Positions 47,397-58,500 of a stretch of DNA of 64,000 nt are shown piece after piece; positions within the stretch are counted from its first letter, which is position 1; every line of letters starts with the position of its first letter. The translations under genes were made by a program, and so were the position numbers. Source of the stretch: Yersinia kristensenii (GTDB lineage Bacteria; Pseudomonadota; Gammaproteobacteria; Enterobacterales; Enterobacteriaceae); the NCBI RefSeq assembly GCF_900460525.1, contig NZ_UHIY01000001.1, forward strand, positions 2,976,001 to 3,040,000, read 5' to 3'. The notes beneath the pieces were generated by a model. The model had not been told where the DNA came from. It worked only from the letters and a program-made list of their open reading frames with translations, and did not search any database.

Positions 47397-49516
47397 GCAG
47401 ATTTCCCCCAATAAGAGTGATAGCCCGTCCAGTGGGGATCGGCGTCGGGCAAGCGGTAGCGGCCAATGCGGTTATTCAAAATGCCGCCCACATAGAGGTA
47501 TCCTTTGTGTTCGCGCATTGAAGTGACCATCGGGTGGCTCATACCGCCAAGGTTGCCGAGCACATCGTGAATTTCGCCTTGCTCACTGAATTTCACCACG
47601 CCACCAGTATTGATGTTGGGGAACAGCCACTCATCTTGCACCAGTCGCCGCGTCATACGCCGCCTCATGCCGGGGTGACGTAGCGCCAGATCGAAAGTGG
47701 GGGTGCGCATACCGAGCCACGCCATCCAGTAGCGGCCGTCCGAGGCGCGGTTGATGTTGTCGGGATAACCGGGCATATCGCGGATCACGCATTCCAGTTG
47801 GCCTTTTTTCGGCCCGTCGAACCAGTAACGGTGTACGCGACAGGCCCAGGACTCGGCCAAAAATAGTGACTGCCCATCATGGGCGATACAGACACCGTTG
47901 GTGTAGCGCAGGCCGCTGAGGAGTGTTTCGGTTTTGCCGCTATCGGGGTAGTAACAGAGCAGGCGGCCGGTAGGGCGGCTTTCGATGCTATCCAGCGCCC
48001 ATTCGTGCGCATCATAGCGCGTGGTGGAGTCGGTAAAGAACACCCGGCCATCCGGCGCGATATCACAGTCATTGGGATCACGCAGCCGCGCATCATCCAC
48101 CACTGACAGCCACGAGCGGCGGGTTCGAGTTGAAAGCTGTTGCACCGTGCGGTCGCTCGTTACTGAATATAGCCCCATCGCCCCGACGCAAATTTTCAGC
48201 GATTGGTCTTTATCCAGCGCCAAACCTAAGGGAAAACCGCCAATATGGGTGAAAACCTCGGAGCGCTGATAATCGGGGGCGAAGAAACGGATAATTTCGC
48301 CGTGACGGGTACCGCAGTAAAGATGGTCATTGTTGTCGAGAATCACATCTTCCGGCCCTTCCAGCTCGCCCAAGCCGATAAATTCAGTCTCAGCCAGTTT
48401 GTCGTTCAGCGACCAGGCCGATTGCGCTGCCGGCTCTGCTGACAACGTTTCACCCACGCGAGTGTAAATCGGGGCCACATAGACATTCGCCAGCACTTTG
48501 TGCCGGTTTTTTAACCAGCGAATATCAAGAAAGACGGCGGCAATCAGCACCACCCCCAGCACCATTTGGGTGCTGCCGCTGGGCAGCCCGAGGCGGATTA
48601 GTCCATTGGTCAACAGCAGAACAATAATAGCGCCGAGGATGCCTTTCATGATGGAGCCACGGCCGCCGCCGAGACTGTTGCCACCCACCACACCTGCGGT
48701 CAGCGCCATGATCTCCAGCCCTAAGCCGGTGCCTGGGCCGACGCCGCCCATGCGTGTGGCGAGCAAAAAACCCGCCAGCCCACAGCACAAACCGGAGAGG
48801 ACATAGGTGATAAATACGGTGCGGCGCACCGCAATGCCGGTATTCCACGCCGAACGGCGCGAGCCGCCCACCGCCTGAATATGCCAGCCGAGGCGCATAC
48901 GGCTGAGCAGCAGATGCAGGCCGATAGCCACTAACACCGCCAGCACAAAACTGACCGGCAGCGGCCCGATTCCCTCTTCGCCGATGAAATTCCACTGCGA
49001 GTTATCCACTGACGACTGTTGAATTTGAGTGGCGTATTTCACCACCAGAATATCGAACAAGGTGCGCAGGAGGATAAAACTGACCAATGTGGTCAGAAAC
49101 GCTCGCAGCCGTAAATAGCCGATCAACACGCCATTAAAGGCACCCGCCAGTGCGCCGACCGCCAGTGTCAGTAGCAGCGATTGCCACAACGGCAGCCCCA
49201 GCAGAGAATTGGCTGAAACGGCAGTGAAAGCGCTAAGGGCAAAGATAGCGCCGACGCTAAGATCGATGCCACCACCAAGCATCACAATGCTCATCCCCAT
49301 CACCACCAGGGCAAACTCTCCCCACTGTCGCGAGGTGTCAGTCAGGCTCGATAGGGCGAAAAAGCCGGGCAGAAAATGGCCGAGCACGGGCAAGAGAATC
49401 AGCAGAAATAACAGCGGAATCACATTGTCGATCCAGCGCTTGGTCAGCAGCTCGCCGACCAAATAACTGGGAATTAGATTGTAGCGGAGCCGTGCCGCCC
49501 GTTCGCGCATAAACAT
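47393..49516 (-). CDS. Sugar ABC permease fused to a strictosidine synthase-like propeller
   Basis: Residues 1 to about 345 are a RbsC-type permease with eight to ten membrane segments and the signature MLGGGIDLSVGAIFAL (about 78-93). After a 30-residue linker, residues about 375-700 form a six-bladed propeller related to SMP-30/strictosidine synthase/APMAP, with RDPNDCDIAPDGRVFFTDST and DMPGYPDNINRASDGRYWMA. The frame is continuous with no stop or repeat at the junction, so it is a real fusion in this sequence. RbsC-type C termini are usually cytoplasmic, placing the propeller inside the cell. Confidence 0.88.
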   Translation of the reverse strand: MFMRERAARLRYNLIPSYLVGELLTKRWIDNVIPLLFLLILLPVLGHFLPGFFALSSLTDTSRQWGEFALVVMGMSIVMLGGGIDLSVGAIFALSAFTAVSANSLLGLPLWQSLLLTLAVGALAGAFNGVLIGYLRLRAFLTTLVSFILLRTLFDILVVKYATQIQQSSVDNSQWNFIGEEGIGPLPVSFVLAVLVAIGLHLLLSRMRLGWHIQAVGGSRRSAWNTGIAVRRTVFITYVLSGLCCGLAGFLLATRMGGVGPGTGLGLEIMALTAGVVGGNSLGGGRGSIMKGILGAIIVLLLTNGLIRLGLPSGSTQMVLGVVLIAAVFLDIRWLKNRHKVLANVYVAPIYTRVGETLSAEPAAQSAWSLNDKLAETEFIGLGELEGPEDVILDNNDHLYCGTRHGEIIRFFAPDYQRSEVFTHIGGFPLGLALDKDQSLKICVGAMGLYSVTSDRTVQQLSTRTRRSWLSVVDDARLRDPNDCDIAPDGRVFFTDSTTRYDAHEWALDSIESRPTGRLLCYYPDSGKTETLLSGLRYTNGVCIAHDGQSLFLAESWACRVHRYWFDGPKKGQLECVIRDMPGYPDNINRASDGRYWMAWLGMRTPTFDLALRHPGMRRRMTRRLVQDEWLFPNINTGGVVKFSEQGEIHDVLGNLGGMSHPMVTSMREHKGYLYVGGILNNRIGRYRLPDADPHWTGYHSYWGKSA

Positions 49517-49570
49517 GATGAGTGACCAGATAAACGAAGTGATCAGCCGCGCACGGCTGATCGGGAGTGA

Positions 49571-50569
49571 TTAGGCTGCCGCGTTGTCTTTCAGGGACCA
49601 GCAAGTGCCGGGCTTCACGTCACTACGTGTCGTGATTGATTCCGGTGTGTAGATCCAGGTTTTGCTATTGCCCGCCTGCGTGCCACTTTGCAGCAGATAC
49701 TTCACTAGCGTGCTGACATCACGTGACTGATTTGGCACGTCGGTAGAGACCAGGGCATCAATTATGCCGTTGTTGAGGCGGTCACAGTCGGCCTGCTCGC
49801 CGCCGCCGGTGGTGGCGAGGAAGATTTTGCCGGTTTTACCCGCATCGCGAATTGCCGCCCCGGTGCCCTGCGCGGTGGTTGACCAGAAATCAACAATACC
49901 GCACACATCAGGATGCTGTTGGATTAACGTGCTGGTGACGTTGCGTGCAGTGGTTTCGTCCCAGTTGGAGTAGGGCGCTGCAACCACTTCAAAGCCAGGA
50001 TGCTTTTTCAGCTCTTCTCGCAAACCGGCCCATTGATCAAGGCTGGAGGCATTAACCTGGTCGCCCTGAATGATACCGATTTTTTGGGTTGAATTGGCCC
50101 CGCAGCCCTTAACTACCGCCTGCGCTTCCAACTGGCCGACGGTGGCCCAGTTACTGCCAACAAAGGCGTCGGAGGAGAAATTGCTCGGATTATCCACTTG
50201 AATCACATAAATCCCCGCCTGCTGCGCTCGCTTATAAAGACGTGAATAGGATTGCAGGTCAGGCGATTGCACGATAACGGCGGCGACTTTGCGGTTAATC
50301 GCGTCAGTCAATGCTTCCGCACCGTCGTCAGGTTTCCAGTTGGGATCGCGTGTTTCAAAGTTGATACCTTCTGCTTTCAACGATTTACCGATGTAGTACG
50401 CCCAACCTTGCGATAAGTCCATTCCCATCGCCATCGGGATCAGCACCACTGTTTTATCTTTAAAATGCTCCGCCACATTGGCTGGCCCCGGATCATCGCG
50501 ACCAAACGCACTGCTGCCCCACACGCTGAGTGCTAAACCCAACGCGGCCACTTTTTGCCATTTTTTCAT
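49571..50569 (-). CDS. Periplasmic sugar-binding protein (RbsB-type)
   Basis: The 332-residue type I periplasmic binding protein has a signal peptide (KKWQKVAALGLALSVWGSSAFG, cleavage near residue 23). The binding domains show VVLIPMAMGMDLSQGWAYYIG and VAAVIVQSPDLQSYSRLYKRA. It delivers substrate to the two permeases. It lies 30 bp after permease 1 and 54 bp before the fusion gene. Confidence 0.92.
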   Translation of the reverse strand: MKKWQKVAALGLALSVWGSSAFGRDDPGPANVAEHFKDKTVVLIPMAMGMDLSQGWAYYIGKSLKAEGINFETRDPNWKPDDGAEALTDAINRKVAAVIVQSPDLQSYSRLYKRAQQAGIYVIQVDNPSNFSSDAFVGSNWATVGQLEAQAVVKGCGANSTQKIGIIQGDQVNASSLDQWAGLREELKKHPGFEVVAAPYSNWDETTARNVTSTLIQQHPDVCGIVDFWSTTAQGTGAAIRDAGKTGKIFLATTGGGEQADCDRLNNGIIDALVSTDVPNQSRDVSTLVKYLLQSGTQAGNSKTWIYTPESITTRSDVKPGTCWSLKDNAAA

Positions 50570-50599
50570 GTTCGTTACCCTGTGTGAATAAGTGATGAC

Positions 50600-51583
50600 T
50601 CAAATGTCGCCCTGTTGCTCGGTTTGCTCATCGCGGGGATTAATCACCCCGTCAATAATCAGGGCAATTAAAAGAAAACTGGCTTTGATCAAGTTTTGAT
50701 ATAGATCGGAAATATCGAGGATAGTTAATCCATTAATTAACAGGCCGATTAACAAAGTGCCGTAAATAACATTACGCATGCCGCCTTTACCGCCTGATAA
50801 ACCTATTCCGCCCACTACCACCACTAATATGACGTCATACAGTAAGGTGGAGTTAATAATCCGGGTATTGATGGAATGCAAGCTGGCCACAATGACCAAA
50901 CCGGCAATAAACGCCACCAGCGTGGAAACTGTATATTGCAAGGTAATCAATGGGCGAACCGGAATACCGATATTACGCGCCGCGTGTAAATTATCGCCCA
51001 TCAAATAGAGATAGCGGCCATATTTAAAAAAGCGGAGTAACAAAGCCATTAACGCTGCCAGCACCAAAAATAGCACTATCTCCAGTGGGACAGGGCCGAG
51101 CGCAGCTTCACCCAGCGCCGCAATGGTATGCTGAGATTTTGGCAGATAGATAACATCCTGGCTTATCAGTTGCGAGCGACCGACGCCGTAGACCAGAATG
51201 CCAGTGGCGAGTGTGGCGAACAGCGCCGGGATCTCCGCGTAGGCAATCAGCAAGCCATTGACCATACCAATGGCAATTACTGCCAACAGTGTTAACGGCA
51301 GCGCCACCGCCAGTGACATCTGCTGATTAAGCATATGTAATAGCCAGGCGGTCGACATTGCCATGACCGATATTAATGAGAGGTCAATGCCACGACCAAT
51401 AACAATCATGCCCATGGCCACGGCGAGAATACCGAGAAGTGTGACACTGCGGACTAAGTTAACCAGATTATCCGTGGATAAAAAACGCGGTAAGAAAAAG
51501 GCGAAAACGATAAAAATCGTTATCGATAAAACAAGTACGATAATTCCCTGCCGGTCTCGCCGGTAAATTTCACTGACTTTCAT
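50600..51583 (-). CDS. Ribose-type ABC transporter permease
   Basis: The 327-residue RbsC-like permease has about ten hydrophobic segments and the signature GMIVIGRGIDLSLISVMAM (about 58-76); GGIGLSGGKGGMRNVIYGT is the coupling loop. It is the first gene of the six-gene minus-strand operon, with the fusion protein as second permease, suggesting a heterodimeric channel. Confidence 0.92.
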   Translation of the reverse strand: MKVSEIYRRDRQGIIVLVLSITIFIVFAFFLPRFLSTDNLVNLVRSVTLLGILAVAMGMIVIGRGIDLSLISVMAMSTAWLLHMLNQQMSLAVALPLTLLAVIAIGMVNGLLIAYAEIPALFATLATGILVYGVGRSQLISQDVIYLPKSQHTIAALGEAALGPVPLEIVLFLVLAALMALLLRFFKYGRYLYLMGDNLHAARNIGIPVRPLITLQYTVSTLVAFIAGLVIVASLHSINTRIINSTLLYDVILVVVVGGIGLSGGKGGMRNVIYGTLLIGLLINGLTILDISDLYQNLIKASFLLIALIIDGVINPRDEQTEQQGDI

Positions 51584-51863
51584 TTTTAACTCTTTTTATA
51601 ATCTCAATATTGGATGAGATAATGTTTTTATTTTTATATTTGAAGTAATAATTAAAGTCAAAGTAGTAAAGCGTCTAGCGATAGAACAAAAATAGAAATA
51701 GTGCTTCGGTGATGATGATTGTTTTAATTTTTTAAGTCGATGCACTGAATAAAAGGTACGCAGTGGTTGATGATTTTCATTGTTGGAGGTGAGGAGTGGG
51801 GCAATTCTGCCATCATCGTGTGTGCTCCTGCGTCACTCAAGATCTTGCTTAATCCGTTGGCTA
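51584..51863. promoter_or_regulatory. Promoter region of the sugar ABC operon
   Basis: No gene is supported. A palindrome ATCTCA-N8-TGAGAT (51601-51620), 18 bp upstream of the first permease start, could be an operator. The rest is AT-rich and ends at the transposase remnant. Confidence 0.4.
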
Positions 51864-52319
51864 TTAGAACAATAAATTAACATCAACCTGCACATGATGC
51901 CCTGGAACCTGTTTCTCATAGCGTCTGAACAATGGCTTAGAGCGTTGTCGTTGATTTGGTGGAAGTTGATTTAGCCTATTTCGAAGAAAGGCATAATAAC
52001 AACCAGAGTGAGATATCTTGATATTATGAAATCGTAACAAATACCGCGATATTCTCTGAGGTCTAAAATGGTAGGTTGTACGCAAGTAAATTATTTGCTC
52101 TTCAATGTGCTTTTCCACATATCGAGTAGGATTTTCTGGGCAAGGTTTATGATTGATTAACCCTTTTTATCCATAGCACTCATAGACTTTTTTCCATGTG
52201 TTCTAGGTTTGCCTGCTAATATTAAAATGTCGACAGATTTTTGCGACATTTCTGGTATTATTTGCATAGTTCAAAAAATTTGTTTTGAGCGCTATATCTC
52301 GCTTTGCGTTAGCATTCAT
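51864..52319 (-). pseudogene. Decayed IS481-type transposase, N-terminal half
   Basis: Reading from ATG 52319 the frame gives a helix-turn-helix (NTRNVAKICRHFNISRQT), an amber codon (52205-52203), WKKVYECYG, an ochre codon (52169-52167), then NHKPCPENPTRYVEKHIEEQ and RYEKQVPGHHVQVDV, a layout typical of IS481-family transposases. It ends just where the DDE catalytic core should begin. GGAGG (52334-52330) still precedes the start. Two stops and loss of the core show it is inactive. Confidence 0.8.
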
Positions 52320-52791
52320 AATATCTATACCTCCGGCTATAGTTAGGAAACACTAACTGTCCACCGAGATCGAGACTTTCATAGTGCTGGTAACAGTGGC
52401 TTATGATTTCTAATACGCTTGCCGAATAGATATACTCGGTATTCCATCACTCGTGTAACTCCCCATCAATTTTATGTTAACTATATTTATAATATAAACA
52501 ATCATAATAGCTAGCTTAGTAATAAATCAATTGCAATAAATATAATAAACTAATAGTTATTTATTATCTTCTTGTTAATTAGTGTTTTTTATTTTTTTGT
52601 TTTTTTATATTAATTATTTCTTGCTGGTGTTATTTTTTTGCGCTATACATAAATACATATGATTTATAATCAAAATTAAATATTTTTTATTTAATTAGTT
52701 ATTGATTTATTTGTTATTAATTCAACTGGTGTCGTTCAGGGTATTAATATTTTTCTAATGGAAAGTTACTATGAATATAGGTGGCTAGACT
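52320..52791. other. AT-rich region upstream of the PKS genes
   Basis: No gene is supported. An inverted repeat AGTTAG-GAAACA-CTAACT at 52344-52361, just before the transposase start, may be part of the old IS end. From about 52480 to 52790 the DNA is extremely A/T-rich and probably contains the PKS promoter. A five-codon mini-ORF (52771-52788) ends 3 bp before the first PKS gene. Confidence 0.5.
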
Positions 52792-55146
52792 ATGAAAATA
52801 TTATTATTTTCAGGGCAGGGTCAGCAATATAAAGGCATGGGGAGAACACTGTTTTCCATTTATCCGCAGATTACTCAGGATGCTTCGGATATATTAGGCT
52901 ACTCGATTGAAGAGCTTTGTCTTGATGACCCATTGCACCGTTTACAACTCACTGAATATACTCAGCCAGCTCTTTTTGTTATTAATACTCTTGGTTATTA
53001 TCAATGGTGTGAGCGTTTTCCATCCACAAAGATTGATGCCCTTGTCGGGCATAGCTTAGGAGAGCTTTCTGCATTATTTGCTGCTGGCTGTTTCGATTTT
53101 AAAACCGGGTTACAAATAGTGCGTCAGCGCGGTCAATTAATGGGCTAGGCTGGCGAAGGGAGGATGGCTGCGGTACTTGGCTTACCGGCGATTGAACTCC
53201 AAGTAATGTTAAATGAATTTGGGCTGTCACGATTGGATTTGGTTAATTTTAATTCTACGAATCAAACGGTTATTGCCGGTGACAGTGATGCCATCTACCT
53301 TGCCGAGAAACAGCTTACCGAGCAAGGAATACAATGCATTGTGTTAAATGTTTGCGTACCTTTCCATTCACGTTATATGAATAAAGCTCAGGAGGAGTTT
53401 GCTACGTTTTTACACGAATTCACTTTTGCTGATCCGGAAATCCCCGTCATTGCGAATGCGACTGCACGTCGATATCCCCCTGGACAGGTCGCTCAATTAC
53501 TCGTACAACAAATTGCCAACCCAGTTAAATGGATGCAGAGTATTCAGTATCTTATGGGATTCGGTAATTTTGATTATGAGGAAATCGGTGCGGATTCGTC
53601 ACGTATCGGAGGAAATGTTTTGGGTAAGTTGGTGGATGACATTCGCAGCCACTCGCACTTTCTAGATAAGCATACTGAGGTATTAGCAACTGATGCCAGA
53701 GAAAATTGCCGCTATATTTTACCCAATATTCCCCCTGTAGTTGCACCTCCCTCTGAGATATATACCCTTGATTGGGATGCTAAACATTTAGGAAGTTCAG
53801 TTTTTCGTGAACGCTATGGTACTCAATATGCTTATGTGGCAGGGGCAATGTATCGGGCAATTGCATCTGAAGCATTAGTAATACAGATGAGTCAGGCAGG
53901 TTTATTGAGTTATTTCGGCAGCGGTGGTCTTAGTTTGCAACGAATTGAAAATGCGATCCAAACAATTCAGGCCCGGCTTGGTGTGGACTCTCTCTATGGT
54001 ATGAATTTACTCGCTGATTATGTAGACCCTGAACTCGAATTGGCGACTGTTCAACTCTATTTGAAATATGGCGTTCGTAATATTGAAGCTGCTGCTTATA
54101 TGCAGATAACACCTGCAATAGTGCAATTTCGTCTTAGTGGTTTGAGCCGTGATATTCAGGGTTATATTCAATGTGCTCATCACATATTAGCTAAGATTTC
54201 CCGATTAGAAGTTGCTCAAGCATTTATGAGCCCACCACCGGCAGAAATTGTCGCAATGTTATACCAGAAAGGTGCTATCACTGCTGAACAAGCTGAATTA
54301 GCTCAGTATATCCCGGTAAGTGACGATATTTGTGCCGAAGCTGACTCTGGTGGGCATACTGATGCTGGCATCCCTACTATTTTGCTGCCCGCTATTTTGC
54401 AGTTACGACAATCCATCATCGAAAAATATCACTATCAAGTGCCTCCCTGTGTGGGGTTGGCGGGGGGAATCGGTACACCGATGGCTGCTGCTGCCGCATT
54501 TGTTATGGGGGCGGATTTTATTCTAACAGGTTCGATTAACCAATGTACGGTGGAGTCAGGTTCTAGTGCGCTGGTGAAAGAGATGCTGCAACAAGCCAGT
54601 ATTCATGATATGGCATATGCCCCAGCAGGAGATATGTTTGAAATGGGTTCTCGGGTACAAGTCCTCAGAAAAGGGCTACTTTTCCCGCCACGTGCCAACA
54701 AGCTTTATGCATATTATCTGCAATATGACAGCCTGGAAGATTTACCTACCGCCGTACAGTCTCAATTAGAGGATTGTTATTTTAAATGTAGTTTGGCCGA
54801 AGTTTGGCAAGAAACTTTATATCATTTACAAGCAAGTGGACGGACACAGGATATTGCCAAAGCACAAGTTAATGCCAAATACCGTATGAGTTTAGTGTTC
54901 CGTTGGTATTTCAGTTACTCAACTCAGTTAGCTTTTAGCGGACTACCTGACGATAAGACTAATTATCAGGTACATACAGGCCCGGCTTTGGGGGCATTTA
55001 ATCAGTGGGTTCAGGGTACCGAATTAGCGGTATGGACACAGCGCCATGTTGATCTGATTGCAATGAAACTACTACATGCCACAGCCAATCAATTAACATC
55101 GATGCTAAATATTGGATGTGACGCCAGAGAAGGAATGAGGTCATGA
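52792..55146 (+). pseudogene. Trans-acting malonyl acyltransferase-enoylreductase (AT-ER), interrupted by amber codon
   Basis: Two collinear frames in the same register are separated only by TAG at 53146-53148. The upstream part (118 aa) is the AT N-terminal half, with GQGQQYKGMG and nucleophile Ser88 in GHSLGE. The downstream part (660 aa from ATG 53164) gives the rest of the AT with catalytic His in VPFHSRYM, then a PfaD-like FMN enoylreductase (GLAGGIGTPMAAAAAFVMGADFILTG). AT-ER proteins of this design serve trans-AT synthases. AGGGAGG directly precedes ATG 53164. Ser and His lie on opposite sides of the stop, so activity needs suppression, reassembly or a sequence correction. The ER alone could still be made. 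Confidence 0.85.
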
Positions 55147-55472
55147 AAGCCTCGCCTGTTTTGGATTATCATATCTACATTATTCATATTGTGAAAAATA
55201 ATAGCTTATTGGTCGATTATTTATTTGAAGATTATGATGATAACGAATCAGCATTGCTGCAATTAATATACGGTTCATCTGATATTAAAATTCATCATTG
55301 GTTGGAAAATATATTACTCAACGAAATAGATGTATTCGAAATAGAATCAGTTTCTTCAAAAACTCTTGCACAAGATGCGGTAGAGTTCTGGAGCGCTTAT
55401 TTCCGGTCAATTGGTATTTCCGTGATTGAAACTGATCATATTTGTGAACGATTGGTCATGAATAAAATATGA
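55143..55472 (+). CDS. Small protein of unknown function in the PKS operon
   Basis: The 109-residue acidic protein is not recognised. It has no membrane segment or signal peptide and is mostly helical in appearance (EDYDDNESALLQLIYG, AQDAVEFWSAYFRSIG). Its ATG overlaps the stop of the AT-ER gene by 4 nt, so it is coupled and probably real. A structural or docking role in the synthase is only a guess. Confidence 0.65.
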   Translation: MKASPVLDYHIYIIHIVKNNSLLVDYLFEDYDDNESALLQLIYGSSDIKIHHWLENILLNEIDVFEIESVSSKTLAQDAVEFWSAYFRSIGISVIETDHICERLVMNKI

Positions 55473-55515
55473 CTTTCTACCGGTATCGACTATTTAATTA
55501 TTTGGGGAGGGAGCT

Positions 55516-58500
55516 ATGTTGGAGTTTGTGAACAGGTTTGCCAACAATTGGGCCGCTACACCTGTAATTCATGCTCTTGCCCGACGTGGAGTGCTTGATG
55601 TGTTAGCGGAACAACCGATAAGTATTAGCCAGTTAGTTTTACGCTTTAGAGCTAATGCAGGGCATTTACAGGTGGCACTGCGGATATTATTTGAATTGGG
55701 CTGGATAGATTCCCCCTTGATCAATCACTATCAAGCTAGCCCCCTACTGAAGACTGGCAAAGACTTACCAGAGGATCTGGATAAACTTATTAATGTCATC
55801 ATGACGCCAACTCCTCTACAAAAGGTACCTGCCGAACTCTATACCTGGCTTAGTCGGTGTACGGCTCATTGGCAAAATACGGATCCCGATATTGCTATTT
55901 TATTAGAAGGCGCATTACTGACACCTATATTGTCTGAATTACACGGTTTGGGAGCCGCTAGCTTGGAGTTACCGCCGATTTTGGGCGGAATAAGCACCCA
56001 AGTATGGAATGAGCTCCAACAGTTATTCGTGCAAAATGAATGGGGGCAATATACACACAGTGGATTTCACCTTAGCCCATCAGGCCGTAGTTTGTTAGAG
56101 AGCGGTGGCGCTCTCGGTATGCTGATGTCTTACGCGGCGATGTTTCGACGAATGGAGGATTTGCTATTTGGTGACGCGGGCTCAGTGTTTGATACTAACC
56201 AGCAAGGGCATGAGGGGCATATTGATCGTACGCTTAATGTTACCGTAAGTGGGTGGCAGCATCAGAGCCACTTTGCCGAACTGGACCTGCTGATTATTGA
56301 TATTTTTACCCGGACACCTTTAGCGGAACAACCACGTTATATTGCCGATATGGGGTGTGGGGATGGTAGCCTGTTATTGCGAATTTATCAGGTTATTTCT
56401 ACCCGTACGCCACGAGGACAAGCATTAAAATCCTATCCTTTGATACTGATTGGTATCGACTACAACGTATTGGCGCTCGAAGCCACAGGGCGCACATTAG
56501 CAGAATTACCACATTATTTGATCAAAGGGGATATTGCTGATCCTCAGCAATTAGTCCGCGATCTCATCGCTCAAGGAATTAATGATCTCGAATATATTTT
56601 GCATATACGCACTTTTCTGGATCATGACCGGCCTTTCGTTCCCGTAGAAGAAAATCAAATCGCTCTTCAGCGTAAGGCTCTATCGTATAGCGGGGTGTAT
56701 GTGACAACTGATGGCCAGGAGATTGATGCAGGATATGCCGTGCAAAGTCTGGTTGAACATTTGCGTCGTTGGAAATCGGTAGTTTCTCACTTTGGCTTAA
56801 TTTTACTGGAGGTTCACTGTTTGCGCCCGGCAACAGTGCGACGACTCCAGAATTCAACGGAAAGTCTGTATTTTGATGCCTATCATGCCTTTTCCAGACA
56901 ACAACTGGTTGAAGCCCCAGTATTTTTGATGAGTGCCGTGGAGGCAGGGCTTTTCCCAAAACAGGGTGTATCGCGATGTATTCCCAAAACAGCCGATTTC
57001 ACCCGAATATCACTACATTGTTTAATGCCAAAACCCTACACTGTGCGGCATCCTACGCGGCTTGATTTACCTGAATTGGAAAAACTCGATAGATTGAGTC
57101 AACCTGAGAATCTTCATACGCCGCAACATGAATTATTGCGCCGTCTAACTGATTTTCCCCTAGGCCAAATGGTTTTGGAACTGGATCGGCAAATTGTCGC
57201 CGTATTGTATACACAGCGAATTGAATCAGTTGATGCTTTATATACCTGTCAGTATCGTGATTTGGGGCAATTACATCGTGCGGATGGTCGCTATCTTCAG
57301 TTGTTGGGGCTTTATGTTCTACCTGAAATGCATGGTCGAGGTTACAGCGATGCATTACTGGAGTTGATGCTCACTTACTGTGCTGCTCTTGAGGGGATTG
57401 ACTCAGTGGTCGGGGTAACTCGATGTGCTAATTTTGTACAACACAAAGCCACCCGTGACATTGCCTGTTATATCCAACTGCGTAATGATCAAGGGCAACA
57501 CCAAGACTCAATGCTGCATTTTCATGCGTCTCATGGTGCCACCATCCATAAACCATTATATGGATTTCGGCCAAAAGATACTGATAATGATGGTATTGGA
57601 GTGTTGATTGAATATTTTTTACACCAACAAGATACACATCTCGCCCTAGAAGTTCCCTCTGAGAAGCCAATTTATCCCCTAATGAGTGCTGATGAATTAG
57701 CGAATATTGTGCGCAGTCATATCTTGAAATTATTAGGGCACCAGCGAGCAGAAACTTACGGTGAGTTCGTTCCCTTAATGGAAATGGGGCTGAGTTCGCT
57801 TGAACTGCTTGAGTTGCGACGTAAGCTCGGCGAGAGTATGGGGGAATTATTATCGCCGACATTTTTATTTAGCTATGGCACTGCGGCAGCTATCACTGCA
57901 TTTTTTGCCCAAAAGAATAATGCTTTACCTGCTACTCGCCCTTTCCCCTTGTCAGAACCTCATATGCCGTCACTTTCCCCTATTCTATCTGGAGAAAAAC
58001 GGGTCGAACGTAGTGAATGTTCTGAGTCTAACAGCATTGCTATTATTGGTATGGCTTGTCGGTTTCCTCCTAATGCAGATACGCCAGAAAAGTTCTGGCA
58101 AAATCTAATAGCAGGTACAGATAGCATTGGACTATTGCCTGATGGTCGTCAATCTTCACGATTGGCCTCCTCACACCGACTCCATTGGCGAGCAGGATTT
58201 CTCAGAGAGGTTGACCTGTTTGATGCCAGATTCTTTCGTATCTCGCCTCTGGAAGCTGAATTACTTGATCCGCAGCAGCGTCTGTTATTAGAAATCGCCT
58301 GGGAAACGTTGGAATCAGCAGCTATCGCTCCTTCCACATTGCGTGGTACGCCCACCGGGGTTTTTATTGGGTTGATGGGGAGTGGTTATCAGGGATTGAT
58401 CACCCAGCAAAACAATGATGTAGATAACAATGCCTATTTTGCTACCGGTAATGCCTGTTCCGTGGCTGCAGGTCGATTATCTTATTTCTTTGACTGGCGA

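Noticed and set aside
46897..47526. 209-codon open frame opposite the propeller and fusion genes
   Set aside because: Ser/Arg/Pro-rich translation typical of an antisense shadow; spans the junction of two real genes.
53146..53148. Amber codon as pyrrolysine or other recoding signal
   Set aside because: Nothing in the context suggests pyrrolysine machinery, and the surrounding residues fit an ordinary Gln/Glu/Lys position in acyltransferases.
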